A DNA stretch of 64,000 nucleotides from Hemileia vastatrix (taxonomy: Eukaryota > Basidiomycota > Pucciniomycetes > Pucciniales > Zaghouaniaceae), in NCBI GenBank assembly GCA_030280995.1, contig JASXTE010000008.1, positions 20,945,693 through 21,009,692 of the forward strand, read 5' to 3'. Positions 33,753-45,800 of this stretch are shown here, in pieces (positions within the stretch are counted from its first letter, which is position 1; the number at the start of each line of letters is the position of its first letter). The position numbers were made by a program, and so were the translations under genes. Below the pieces are notes generated by a model. It had not been told where the DNA came from. It saw only the letters and a list, made by a program, of their open reading frames with translations, and ran no database searches.

Positions 33753-34900
33753 TTTTTGAACCACCTTCAAGTTGATACTTGAGTTTCATCAGATCCAATA
33801 GGAAATTGTACTCAAGAGCCTTCTCATCTTTCTTTATCTCAAATTTCTTCTCCTCCACATCATGTGACCTCTCATCCCTCTGTAAAGAAAGCTCAAATTT
33901 ATTCTCCTCCAAGTCTTGTGCCCTCTCTTCACTCTGAAAAGTGAGATTAAATTTCTTCTCCTCCAAGTCTTGTTTTCTATCATCCCTGTGTAAAGAGAGC
34001 TTGTAGTGTTGCTATTGAAATTTAAAAGTATCTCTAGAAACTTCAACCTTACTTAGAGTGAAAAGGAATATTAACAAAAGAAACACAAAGCTAATTTAAT
34101 TATCATGAGGTATGCTATCACTTACCAGAATCACGTTTCTCCAAAAAAATTATCACTGGAAGAAAATGGGTTCAGGAAAAACTATCTCTGTTTCTTTTTC
34201 TTTGACATCTAAAATTCTAAGTAGTTGATTATCTTCTCTTTTTTTTGGAGGTAAAATTTTCTTTTCCATCATTGATGCTAGCTTCAGATTTGCTTGCTTG
34301 AGTATCCTGGGTTTGTTCATTAAGCTTTTTAGAAATAAAGAAAAAGGATGTAAATAAAAAAATAAAGCAACTAGGGAAGAAATAAAAGCTCACTGGATTG
34401 AGATAAGGTTGGTTTATATTTCAATAAGGATCTGATGAAAAGATATCTTGATTGTTGGAAGTCAAATGAGGGGAGGCTTGAGTAGAAGAGGCAGGAAAAA
34501 GATTTTTTTTCAACATCATGTTTGAAGATATCATCTTCTCCATCAAAAATGTTTGCAGGATTACCATTGGCTTTCTCTCCATATATGGAATCTATATTTT
34601 TATAGTAAGGAGATGGAGAATCAATTTTATTGTCTATAGATTTGATGCCCTTATTGATATCAAGCTCAGTAATACCAAAACCAGTGGAAGATGAAAGAGT
34701 CTTATCCTTCTTGTATTTGGCTCAATAGTGCTTGAAGCATTCAGAAATCTGGTTAGGCAAAAGATAAATCTCTTCCCTTGGTCTTATTTTATAATTCATT
34801 GGCTATAAGAAGATATCCATTGACCTTTGATACAGGGGGCTATCCTACTTTATTTGCATTCTCAGTACCAAAGCGAGAATCCTAATTAGTTTTAGTTTTC
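33670..34900 (-). pseudogene. Broken gene with 18-residue coiled-coil repeats
   Basis: The open part, 33966-33670, encodes 98 residues with an 18-residue heptad-like repeat (NLTFQSEERAQDLEENKF, then ELSLQRDERSHDVEEKKF, then a partial unit), preceded outside the ORF by another unit containing LSLHRDDRKQDLEEKKF. It would form a charged coiled coil. Further upstream on the same strand, short in-frame pieces such as NPANIFDGEDD, KTLSSSTGFG and RPREEIYLLPNQIS look like remnants of the same protein, interrupted by stops and shifts. The layout recalls SANT/Myb-like transposon-associated proteins of rusts, but I cannot confirm this. The left boundary is approximate. Confidence 0.4.
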
Positions 34901-35357
34901 AACCAGTTGATAAGTATGAGATGATCATCTTTTTTTTAGTTGAATGGTTTTTGATTTCTCAGCTGAGTGGGAAAGAGATAGAGTAATGGGATTTGAAGAA
35001 CAACTGGGGGAAGGCTACCTTTGAGAATATCTATGAAGATAAGGCATGTTAAGATATTGGAAGATGAAAAGGAGAAGAAACAAACAGATGAGATGGGGAG
35101 GGGTTCTGAGCCAATAGAATAAATAGAAAGGAGAGGAGTACGCAGAAAGGCAAGAAGCCTGGGATATTCAGAAATCTGTCCAAGATGTGCTTATGAAAAA
35201 TTGAGGATAAAAATGTCAGATAGAGGTGGAAATTGACACATAAAGGGTCTAATGACCTAATTACTAGTAAAATTAATTGCGGAAGATAACTGAGGTATAA
35301 TTATTTTTATCCACAATTAAATCAATTGTGGATTGGTCAACATTAATACACACTAAT

Positions 35358-35555
35358 AGGGGTATCAAAGTTAAAATCTTCTATTTAAGAACACCAATTT
35401 TTTCCACCAAATCAACAATGATTATTTTATAAAATATTCCATATTGTGCAACAAAAAAACCTTTTTACTGAGTGATAATGTCAATTTTTGTGCTTTCTTT
35501 TTGTGTTATGAAATACATTTTAAATAATTATAAATTTCTAACTTTGATACCTCCT
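35358..35555. mobile_element. MITE family 1, copy 3 (opposite orientation)
   Basis: 198 bp with ends AGGGGTATCAAAG and CTTTGATACCTCCT, flanked by AAT at 35355-35357 and 35556-35558. Its internal sequence matches copies 1 and 2 in reverse complement (for example GTTATGAAATACATTTTAAATAATTA near its right end). Non-coding. Confidence 0.75.
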
Positions 35556-35669
35556 AATATTAACTCCTTCATAGATAAAGCTATAGCTATTAAATTACTT
35601 GGCTTTTTTCTGTAATATATACATCCATCTTAAATTGAGAATTTACTTTTTTATTATGCATTTTTATAC

Positions 35670-36470
35670 TTTGGAAGTAATTTTTTAATTAATGCACTCA
35701 TTGTGGCAAATGTTGGATAATTTAAGATGGTGGAAAATTTAGAAAAATATGTATCAGATTAATTATTTTCCAATATTTCTTGAATAAATTCCTCCTCTAA
35801 ATCCACAATATAAACCCCAAATATATGAATTAACTCATTTTCAGGGACATGTGCTGGGTTGTCAATATCATTTGTCAAAGGACTTCCTGATAACAAATCC
35901 ACATTATAATGCTAGGTTCCTTCTCTATGTGTGATTTTAATCCTTCCTCTGTATTCTTGTACAGCTGGTTTCCATATAAAAATGTTTCTATTTGGTATTT
36001 TTGTGTTTAGAAACCTGTTACTGCACTTCAATCTGTGATTAACTCAAACTTCTTGTTTTTCAGATAGTGATGAAGCTTCTCCAGGGCCCACAAAATGGCC
36101 AAGAATTCTAATTGTGTAGCACCATACTTAATACAGTTTTTCTCAAGGTTTTGGATATATAACAGATTACTACTTCAGATAATTTACCACTTATTATCTA
36201 TTTCTAGTGTAAAGAAGCACCTAACCCTTTAAATCTTGCATCAGTTTACAAAATAGAAGGTAGGTTTAAATTTGGAAGCCATAATACTGGAGCTGACATC
36301 AAAAATTGTTTTGATTTATCAAAGGCATTTTATCTTTCATTATACTAAATGAAAGCTTCATTTTTCCTTATTAATGTTTTTTAAGTGGCTGCAATGGACT
36401 GATAGTCTTTTATATACTTTCTAAAATATCCACACATACCTATCACAGAGGGAAAAATGGTGAACCAGAC
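35670..36470 (-). pseudogene. Degenerate Ty3/gypsy pol fragment (RNase H and linker)
   Basis: On the minus strand this reads as the same protein region as the intact gypsy element at 46480-47260. Recognisable pieces are MCGYFRKYIKDYQSIAA, LIRKNEAFI, TQLEFLAILWALEKLHHYL, ADIDNPAHVPENE-like linker text and IHIFGVYIVDLEEEFIQ. It is interrupted by several stop codons and small indels. It covers the end of reverse transcriptase, RNase H and the start of the integrase linker, with no LTR seen. It is an old fragment of the family. Confidence 0.7.
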
Positions 36471-36539
36471 ATCTGGTTCAGTATTGTAACTCAATACCAT
36501 ACCAAGGTTCATTTTAGGGAAATACCATGGAATAACCCA

Positions 36540-37485
36540 GGTTGAGCCCAGTACATGACCCTAGTCCTGAATTTTTCCATGTTCCCTTTTTTTTTCTTTT
36601 GTTATCATCTTTCTGGTTTTCTACTTCTAAACTCCATAAATTCCTACTCTTCCACCTCATTGTTTTTGAGAATTTTCTTGTTGTACTTGTTACTCATTTC
36701 CTATGTATTTTATTTGGTACCCTCTTCTGGTAGTTTAATTCTCATTTTTTGAGTAAACATGTATTTTTAGTTTTACTTTTACTTGCTACATTCTCCTTCC
36801 ACACCTCTCATTTTTTTAATTAATGATATATGCTTGCAAGTTTATTCTCATTTCTCTCTTTCACATTTTTCTTGCCCCTCTCATGCCTTTTCCCTCCTCC
36901 ACTGATTACCACACATGCACCTCCCTTTTCATATCTCTTTTCTCTCCTCCTATTCTTCAGCCCCTTTCTCCCCTCCTTTTACCCATATACCTGTTTCCCC
37001 TCTCTCTTCCTCCCCTCCAAATTCTCTTGCTTTCATCCCCCTCCCTTCTACTCCCCATCCTCTCATTTCTATTGACTCTCCCTTCAATTCTCTCACCTCC
37101 ATCCCATTTTCCTCCTTATCCTCTTGCTTCAATTGAACTTCCCTAAAAGTCCCCTTGCTTCCATCTCCTCTCCTCCCCATCCTCTCATTTCAGTCCCCCT
37201 CCCCTCTCTAACCTCTCATTTTCTTTCTCATCTCTTCCCCATACCTTTGCTTTCATCCCTCTCCCCTCCCCATCCTCTTGCTTCCATCTCTTTTCTCTCT
37301 AATCCTCTCTCTTCCCTCCTCCTCCTCTTTTCCCAATCATCTTGCTTCCATCAAACTAACCTCCAAATCATTTTTCTTCTTTTCTCTCCCTGTTGCTCCC
37401 CATCCTCTTTCTTCTCTTACCTCCCCTCCCTTCTCCTTCCCACATATTTTTCTTCCTGCCTACTAAACTTATTTTTCAGCTCACA
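36540..37485. repeat. Strongly pyrimidine-rich tract with degenerate tandem units
   Basis: For nearly 1 kb the plus strand is mostly C and T, with loosely repeated words such as CTCCCCATCCTCTTGCTTCC, CTCCCCATCCTCTCATTTC and TTGCTTCCATC. ORFs in several frames all give Ser/Pro/Leu/Phe-rich products, which the composition explains, so none is called. Similar tracts occur at 71-240 (inverted) and 16680-16850. Confidence 0.6.
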
Positions 37486-38062
37486 AACCTCAAAAATAAA
37501 AAAGGAGAGTAAGTAAGTGGTAACCAAAAAAAACTACTTGTTGAATTATAACTAAATAAAAAATTTAAAACTTCCCAAAATTAATATCAATAACTAACAA
37601 AATACCTATACCTGAAAAACAAGAAACTAGCAATAACTAAATTGAACCAAAAATATAATAACTAATGTAATTTCAAACTAGAAAAGCTATTGAATAATAT
37701 AAACCAATGTTAAGAAAATTATGTTCAAGAATTTAAATGACTCAGAGACTACTTGCACTATTAGCTAGCCCATCAGTACACCAATGAGATGGTCAGTTAA
37801 CCTACAGCCAAATAAAATAAATTAACTTCAATAAAATAAAACTGAATAAGTTATTGTTAAAAAATAATGGAAAATCACAATTCTAGTAGTATTAATCACT
37901 TCCAAGTTAAAAAAATTCATTACCAAGTAGCTATGTATACAGCAAAAATGTCACTAGAAACAAATATGTAGGCTAATCTAGGAAGTATCATGGTCAAAAA
38001 ATTAAAAAAATTTAAAATAAGTAACTTGATTTCAAGTTATCAACTATTGAAATCCAATCAAT

Positions 38063-38264
38063 AGGGGGTCTCAAACATGTCAAAGGTTGAAATAAATTAA
38101 ATTCATTTTTAGTAATGAAAAAATAGGTATCTCCTCCATGTTAAGTCACCAAGAGATAGTTCTTTAGGAGTAAAAATTATCATTATGGAAATTTTATTAC
38201 CTATTTGTTTTCTTGAAAGAAATAGGATTTTCTAATGGCTGGTTTGCAATGTTTGAGACCCCCT
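38063..38264. mobile_element. MITE family 2
   Basis: 202 bp with terminal inverted repeats AGGGGGTCTCAAAC / GTTTGAGACCCCCT, flanked by AAT (38060-38062 and 38265-38267). The interior is unlike family 1, but the first eleven positions fit the shared pattern AGGGGGTNTCA of the Harbinger element at 16098. Non-coding. Confidence 0.75.
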
Positions 38265-38644
38265 AATATATTAATTTTTTCCTTTTATTTTATTTTTTGC
38301 TTCCCTTTTTTTATTTTCATTGATAGACAAGTTAATAACAAAAATGGAGATACATAACAACAAATTAAAGAAATAAGATATAAAACTGAAGAATACAAAA
38401 ATTTTATAATCAAAGAAATAAGAAAATTTAATGAACAAGAAAAAGAACCAAAATTAAATAAAATAGGAATAAAAACAGAATAATTAAAAATAAAAATGAC
38501 AAACTTAGAAAAATAAACAGTAAGATATCAGGATAAAGAAATTAATGGGCAAGAAGTATGTAAGAAAAAAGAAGAGTATCTCAAATATGAAACAGATAGA
38601 ATAAACCATAATTATTAACCAAGGATAGAAAACTTACCAATATT

Positions 38645-40639
38645 TTATAGAGAAGGGACATATAATCACCACAGAAAATTTGGGAGGTATTGCTAGCAAT
38701 ACCCCTTTCTTAAACTCCTTTGAGTCACAAATCTATGCCTGAATTATGCACACATCATCACCATGGAGGAAATTGTTTGGCCTTATATTTAGTCAGAGAT
38801 TTGTCACAAATCGAGATGAAGATAAACATACATTGATCACCGTTTGATCTTTCAAAATCCTAATTTGATCATGAGTTGAACTCCCTTTGAGCTCACTTTA
38901 ATCTAAAATATGCTTTTGCATATCCAATATGTCAACTATTCACTTTCAAAAAGATTTGTAATGAATTTCACATGGAATATCAGAACCGAAACCAGTAATT
39001 TTGAGTAAATGGCTCCTCAACATGATTAATCAACAATAAAATACCATCAAAATTCAATCTGATTACTGAAAACTTTTGGTAAAATGACTAATATATATTT
39101 AAATTGAAAAATAATATTCAATTTCTCAATTTCAAATTCAAAATATAAATCCTTGTTTCAAATGTGAATTTTGTAGATTCCTTTCCTTGCTATATTATGA
39201 GAAATATTTGAGGTATTGTAAACCATTGTAAATATGGTGTTGTGCTGCTAGAATTCATCTCTGTTTGAAGTCAACTTTATTGAAGCTCAATTCCAGAATG
39301 ATACATATTTTATAACTATTTTGAGATAAAAGTCACTAGTAATGAAGTTAGCCTTTTATCTGTCCTTTATTAAACCTCACTTAATCCTACTTAAATCCAA
39401 ATTGACGCACAAAAACCTTATTCAAGATATTGTTTAGCCCAGGTTTATTCAAGATTTGAGCAAAATATTATTTTACATATCCAATATGCCTATTGATTAA
39501 ATTTCTTCAAGCTTACTTAAAATTCACATTAACATTAACTTTCACTGGAAATATTAAACACAAATCTTGAAAATATAGTATGTAAAATCAAAAAAATCTA
39601 ATATAGTATGCTTACAACAAAATTTTTTTTCTGGATTTATTGAAACAAAAAAATTTTCATTTGTGAAAATAGAAAAAATACTATCCATCCTGAATTTAGA
39701 TTTTATTTTTAAAAATTTAATGCCCCTCACTTTCAAGTCTATCATGTATTTCAAAAATTATATTTTTAATAATTTCGTGAATAGTACACCTGAGTTATAA
39801 ACCTTCCGGATATCAAAAACTAAAACATCAGCAAATTGAAATGTTTTTTATTGATATGAATAGAAATAATGATTGAAAAACACCATTAGAGCAAGTTTGA
39901 TTTTGAATAATAGGCATAATTTCTCACATAAATTTCAATAAAAATACTTATTATTGTTATCTTACATAAGTTGTAGTGGATACATTTGAGCTCAAAAAGA
40001 ATTAAAATTAGCAAAAAAAGACTTCTATAATTCATATTCAAAAATGAAATTACCCTGCATTATCAACCTGTAAACTATTTTAAATTAAATAATATCAAAG
40101 TCAGTATATAATGATGTTATTTTTTCTTCTAAAAAAATTTATTATATATATTAATAGTCATAAATTGTTGAAATAGATGTTAATTTTATATAAGCAATCT
40201 TTAATGCATAAAATAATAAAACTATCTTTTATGTAAAAAGTGATGTAGGAAAAAAATATTATTATATTTTTGATGCACTATCAATGAAATTGAAGATAGA
40301 GCATTTCAAAAGTTTAAACTTAATTTTAATTTTGATATCACCATTTTTTTTTATTTTACTTCAGTAGAAAACAGATTTTAAATCTCAATATAATTTTGAA
40401 TCCCATTAGTTTGTAGATTTCAACATTTGAAACTATAAAATAAATATTTATGAAAGAAATTTACAATATTTGCCCTTCTAAAAACTCATAAATCCAAATT
40501 CAAATTTTCTAACCTTCACAAGTAACCACAATGCATTCTGAAAATACTCTATATTTAAATAATTAAAGGTAAAAAAAATTATTTTTTTATTTTTTATTTC
40601 AATTTTTGATAAATAATATATATATATATATATATATAA
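38645..40639 (-). repeat. AT-rich repeat copy B, left part (inverted to copy A)
   Basis: Reverse complement of about 29.95-31.93 kb, starting with the ACCACAGAAAATTTGGG tract and the TATTGCTAGCAATA palindrome (38686-38703) and ending in a (TA)n run where the gypsy element inserted. Only AT-biased ORFs. Confidence 0.75.
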
Positions 40640-42140
40640 TGTCAGCCTGTATATCTCCAGGACTGAGTAAAAAGTACTTATAAGTTATGTTAAACACATG
40701 AACTATACATGGGAATAATAAATAAGAGTACACAAATAGTATACATAAGTAAAATTATGATAATACACAAAAAATGCCATTATAACACCTTATATACACG
40801 CATATATCCACCTTTTATAGGTCTTATGTACTTAATATTAAGTTGGAATATGTTAGGGTAATCTTAAGAACCTTAAGTATAAGGCTGCATAATTTTTAAG
40901 TACACTTAAAGCTGTTATATTCATTGTTTTATGCAAAAAAACAAGAAATGCGCTTTATTTCACTTAAAAGTTGACTATATGCGCTATAAAATTGAGAATA
41001 TCAAAATTGCGCTTTGACAGATCAATTGGGCTCATTTAGAACTATTGATTTGGCTATTTAAATGCATAAAAATAACACTTTTCAAATTTGGTGTTTTTTA
41101 TGCCAGAAATGGTTTCTGTGTACTGGCCACATACTGCCTGCTTTTTTCCCGTGTGAATAGCTTCATTTTTAGCAAAGTTAGCTTTTTCACACTATAATTA
41201 CCCCACATTCTACGCCCACTGTGGGGAAACACACTAAAATAGGCGACAGGCGCTTATTTAGTGTCCTAGCTTAATTAATAATGCATTGACCCTGTTTATA
41301 TGCACTAATTTCATTAATAACCTCACTCTTGGCACTTTATTTCATCACCACGCTTAAACTCGCCTAATTTTAGTCAAGGATTTACCCGTGCAAGCGCCTG
41401 CCAAGAACTGCATGTAGTTACCCCACATCTCACGCTCTTTTTTAAGTTTTTGGGTGGTTTCTCAGTCAATTTTGGTTATTTTTGAATGGGAATTTCACGT
41501 AGTATAATGTCAGGATTAGCCCCATTATTTCTATAGTAAATCCCCCTTATTATTAAGCTATTATTAACCTTAAAAAGTCTCCTTTAGTCCTTAATATTAT
41601 TGTTTTATACGCATATACTCTCTTTTTGTCTTTTTCTTTAATTTTGATGGATTTCCCTTGTTATTTCAGGATTTTGGCGGTTGTTACTCTTCTAATTATG
41701 TCAAGGATCACTGGGAGTGTTGATGGGAATGTCTATTAGTTGTTTAGAGGCGTGATTAACTGTGTATTAGGTGGTACATCAAAGGAATCATTGGGGAACT
41801 CAGTGTGTATAAAAGGAGGAGGTTTTTGGGTTGTATTTCTACATTCTTTATCATTACAATTCAACCAATATAACCAAATAAATTACAATACATATCAATT
41901 AGTACTTTTATAAGACTTTTGAATAGTATCTGAATTAAATAATCTATTTTTCTACCAACTACAAAGATTGTAAGCCATATATAAGAATAGTGAGAATTAT
42001 ATTACTGAGACCTTTATATTTGATTATATTTAACAACTTAGTGGATTAAAACTACAGTATTCATATAGGACCATTAACATCTTCTAGATAACTGACTATT
42101 CAAGCTAGATCACGTCCTTGTACTTGACCCTAGCCTGACA
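40640..42140 (+). repeat. 5' LTR of gypsy-1
   Basis: TGTCAG...CTGACA, 1501 bp. A TATAAAAG box lies at 41808-41815, about 330 bp before the LTR end, and should set the start of the genomic RNA. Confidence 0.95.
41808..41815 (+). promoter_or_regulatory. TATA box in gypsy-1 LTR
   Basis: TATAAAAG, preceded by CAGTGTG and followed by GAGGAGG. It has an identical counterpart at 50032 in the 3' LTR. A second element here has TATAAAAAGG at the equivalent place (54313-54322). Confidence 0.6.
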
Positions 42141-42165
42141 ATTGGGGGCCTTTCCTCAAGAATTC
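42141..42165 (+). other. Presumed primer binding site of gypsy-1
   Basis: Directly after the 5' LTR comes ATTGGGGGCCTTTCC. The related element at 53455 has AGTAGGAGCCTTTCC directly after its LTR. The conserved GG-GCCTTTCC at the same position in two diverged elements supports a primer binding site. I cannot name the tRNA. Confidence 0.5.
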
Positions 42166-42329
42166 TGTTATAATCCTGGTAAGTGAAATTTTCAAGAGAA
42201 GGTGCACGTAAATAATATCCCTATAAAAATATTTGGATAATTACAACAGGTTGGGGTCACTTATATAGTGATTTTAGAAAAAGAAGCCCTGTTATATTAT
42301 AAAATTGTGATATTGAATCAACAATTTTA

Positions 42330-42493
42330 CCACTAATTTAACTTATGATTGTTATTAGTGGGTCTGTTAATAGACCAATTAAATTTGAGATCTTTGCAGA
42401 TAAAATTTTTACCACTAATTTAACATATAATTGTTCTTAGTGGGAGTCTGTCAATAGACCAATTAAATTTGTGATCTTTGCAGATGATAACCA
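42330..42493 (+). repeat. Tandem 82-bp duplication in the gypsy-1 leader
   Basis: Two direct units start at 42330 and 42412. Each has a CCACTAA...TTAGTGG foldback, a CTGT-AATAGACCAATTAAATTT segment and an ATCTTTGCAGAT end resembling a 3' splice site. They lie between the primer binding site and the coding region, where packaging or translation signals would be expected. Confidence 0.7.
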
Positions 42494-42807
42494 ATTAAAC
42501 TGATTAATTGTTTTCTTTTAACAGGACTCTTAATCTTCTCTTTTATTGGTTTGTAAAATTCATTAAATATTTAGAAAGAATCATACTGACAGTTGTTTTC
42601 TTTTGAATATAAAAACACGGCTACATATTGTAGACCAGTTAAATCAAGTGACCACATAAAAGCATAATTGACTTTTGGCACTTATATATTCACTTCATAC
42701 CAATAAGTAAGCAATAAAATTGTCTTCAGTGGTATTAATATACTGATAAAACTCCTTTTTGAAGTTTTTCATATCTAAACTTTCAATTCCTTAAATTCCA
42801 CGTAAAA

Positions 42808-45800
42808 ATGTGTGACAACAATGACATTGTAAGTAATAAGGTAAAACCTTATAACTTAAGACCTAGAGCTGAAAGACCTGTTACAGGACATTCAAATGGA
42901 GGGCCAGGACTCTCCCATAATAAACAACACTCCGTCAATGTCTCTGGAGGAAAGGGAAAAGCTTCTAAAGCAGGTTTCAATAAAGAAATCAAAAAATACA
43001 TTACAAGAACAAGTTCACTCCCTATCCACCCTAATGAACACCTTGACAGTAAGAGTCAACAATATAGTGGACCAGATCAACAATCTGGAAAAGAGAGCAG
43101 CTCAAGGTTTCATAGAAGTCAACCAAGCTCTAGTGGACATAAAGACTCAACCACCAACAGTAGCAACCAACAATTCCATAGCAACACCTCCAGCCCAAGA
43201 GGAGGACCAAAAAATTACAGTAAGCAAATGGAAATGGGATTGGTACGCCCAAAACTACAACAATCCTCAACAGCAGGGCTCCAGCAGTCACCCTTACAGG
43301 GGAAAGGCAAGGAGAGGCAGAGGAAGTGGGATAAGACCTTGGTAAGTCATCCAACTTCTTATGATCAATTATATCAACCTGACAATAAATTACTTATAGG
43401 TAATGAGATTGATAAGGAAATATTGGATATTATTGATAAGGATTTAAAGGATTATTCATTTGAACAGAATATGTTAAACTTGTCTTTACATGAGGACAAT
43501 GTAAATAGTTTTATGGATCACCAGGAAAATACTATTAATATAAAAATTGAACCAAATGAATTAAATCTTGACCCTGAAAATGAGTCTTCTGAATTGGACA
43601 CGGAAAAAATAGAATATTTTTTAAAAGAGAATCCAATGGAATCAAAAATAATAAGTAAATTATTATTGAGAATTGAAAAAGTGGAAGAGTTTTCAAAAGA
43701 GTCAAACATTAATACAGAAAATGTATTATTACAGCTAACACAATCATTGAGTACCACAGCCAATAGATTAAAAATTATTGAAAATTCAAATAATGAATTA
43801 ATCAATGAGAATAAAAGATTAAAATCTGAGATTAGAAATTTAGAAAGTAAATTAGAACACTCTCAGAATATTATGGCTACAATAGAGGGACGTGTAAAAT
43901 TGTCTTTTTCAAATGTAAATGATACTTTGACTCAAGTACCTGTAATAAAAGATAGGTTACAAAGGGTAGAAATTGAAGTAGCTAACATTTTGAAAAATAC
44001 TGAAACAATAAAGGATAATACCTCTTATGTAGAGAGAGTACCAGGTTTTATGAAACACTCTGAGGATAAACCAATGATAGAACATGAACATAGTGTCATG
44101 GGCTCTGAAAATATAAAATCAGTAAAAGATGAAATAAATGATCATCTTTCTAAAGTAAGTGAATTACTCAATATTCCTCAGGTTAGGGAAGCAAAAACTA
44201 GCCAAAAGAACTGGCCTAAGTTGGATCAGTACCCTTCTTTTGACGGGGATTCAAAATCTGATTGGCAACAATTCATACAAAGAATTGATAACTTAAAATT
44301 TTCATACAAATTACCTGATGAAGAAATTACTTCAAAGTTAATATCTTTATTTACAGATGTGGCCTTATTATGGTTTGAATCTGTATTGAGTGAGGGAATT
44401 AATTACTCCTGGAATGAATGGAAGGCACTAATTGAAAGGCAATTTGGTGGCCCAAAATTTAGAATCACTCAACAAAGACTGTATGAAAGGGCCAGATATA
44501 ATCCAAATGCTGGAGATAAACCCATGGTCTTCTTAATGAATTTAATAAAAATCATGAAAGCTATGGATCCAAAAATGGATTATGAAGAGTGGAAAGAAAA
44601 AATAATATACAAGTTGCCTATATCAGTTAGAGACATTATTGTAGCTAGAACTGAAACTGTCAGAGACACCTCTGGATTCATTAATATATGCAATGAGATA
44701 TTATTAAACCACAAATATGAAACCAAGTATAGTAATTACAGACAAAGTGTTGAAGTGGTAAAACCTACTACAAGTAAGTTACCAGTGGAAAAGAAAAAAC
44801 CTTCAGCTCCCCTTGTCCCTAAGAGACAAGAAAATAACACTTGTTACAAATGTAATGAACCTTGGGTTAAAGGTCACACGTGTAAGAAAAGAATAAATGT
44901 TATTGAAACCTCACAAAATTCTGAACCTAGTAATCATGAAGATGAGAATGTGGAATCCAGTGAGGATTGCAAGAGTAACATATCTTACAGTGATGATGAA
45001 AATGAGATATTTGTATTAGAACAGGATATAATGTTCCTGAATGATGCTATACCTCATACAGACACATCTTTAACTTCCATAGAGGAAGCTGAAATAATTA
45101 AAGATGTATCTCAGGATACTTACAAAATAACACCTATCAGAGCACCTGTTATCATATGTGGAAAAGAAATGAATGCCATTCTTGACACTGGGGCTGCAGG
45201 TAGCGTAGTTTCACTTAATGCATTAATGAAACTTGATAGTAAGTACCAGGAAAAACTAGAACCTGTTCAGACAAAGAACTGGAGGGGTTTTGGTTCAGTA
45301 TTAAATCCAATTGGCAAATACAAAACTGCTGTATTCTTTAAATATAGTAATGGATATGTTAGAGCAGTTTGTGAATTTGTAATAATGGATAATAATAATT
45401 GTAGTGATTGGTTTATTATTGGCAATGATTTATTGACAAAATTTGGCATTAAACTAGATCCTGCAAACAGTTGTTTCACCATAGGGGTAAATGGTAAAAG
45501 GAAATTCAAAATATGTTCTGAAAATTCAGTATATGCCATTTCTCCTAGAGAAGAACAACTGCAAGGTGGAAGAACCACCAATGAAGTGGGTGAATTGGAA
45601 AATGAAATCCAAAAGGCCTCTTTCAGTCCTCAACTCTCAAAAATTGAACAAGAAGATATTTTGAGATTGATTAAATCATATCCTATGGCATTTGCTCATG
45701 GCTCAAATGAACTAGGATTGGTCAAAGACCATGAGATGAAAATCTCTTTAAGCTGTGATCTGGATAATATTCCTGGCAGCTTAAAAAAGAAACCTTACCC

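Noticed and set aside
36823..37516. Protein-coding genes in the pyrimidine tract
   Set aside because: Overlapping ORFs in several frames all give Ser/Pro/Leu/Phe-rich peptides, as expected from CT-rich DNA.
39554..39754. 66-codon minus-strand ORF in copy B
   Set aside because: The corresponding region of copy A (about 30850-31040) is interrupted, so the frame is not conserved between copies.
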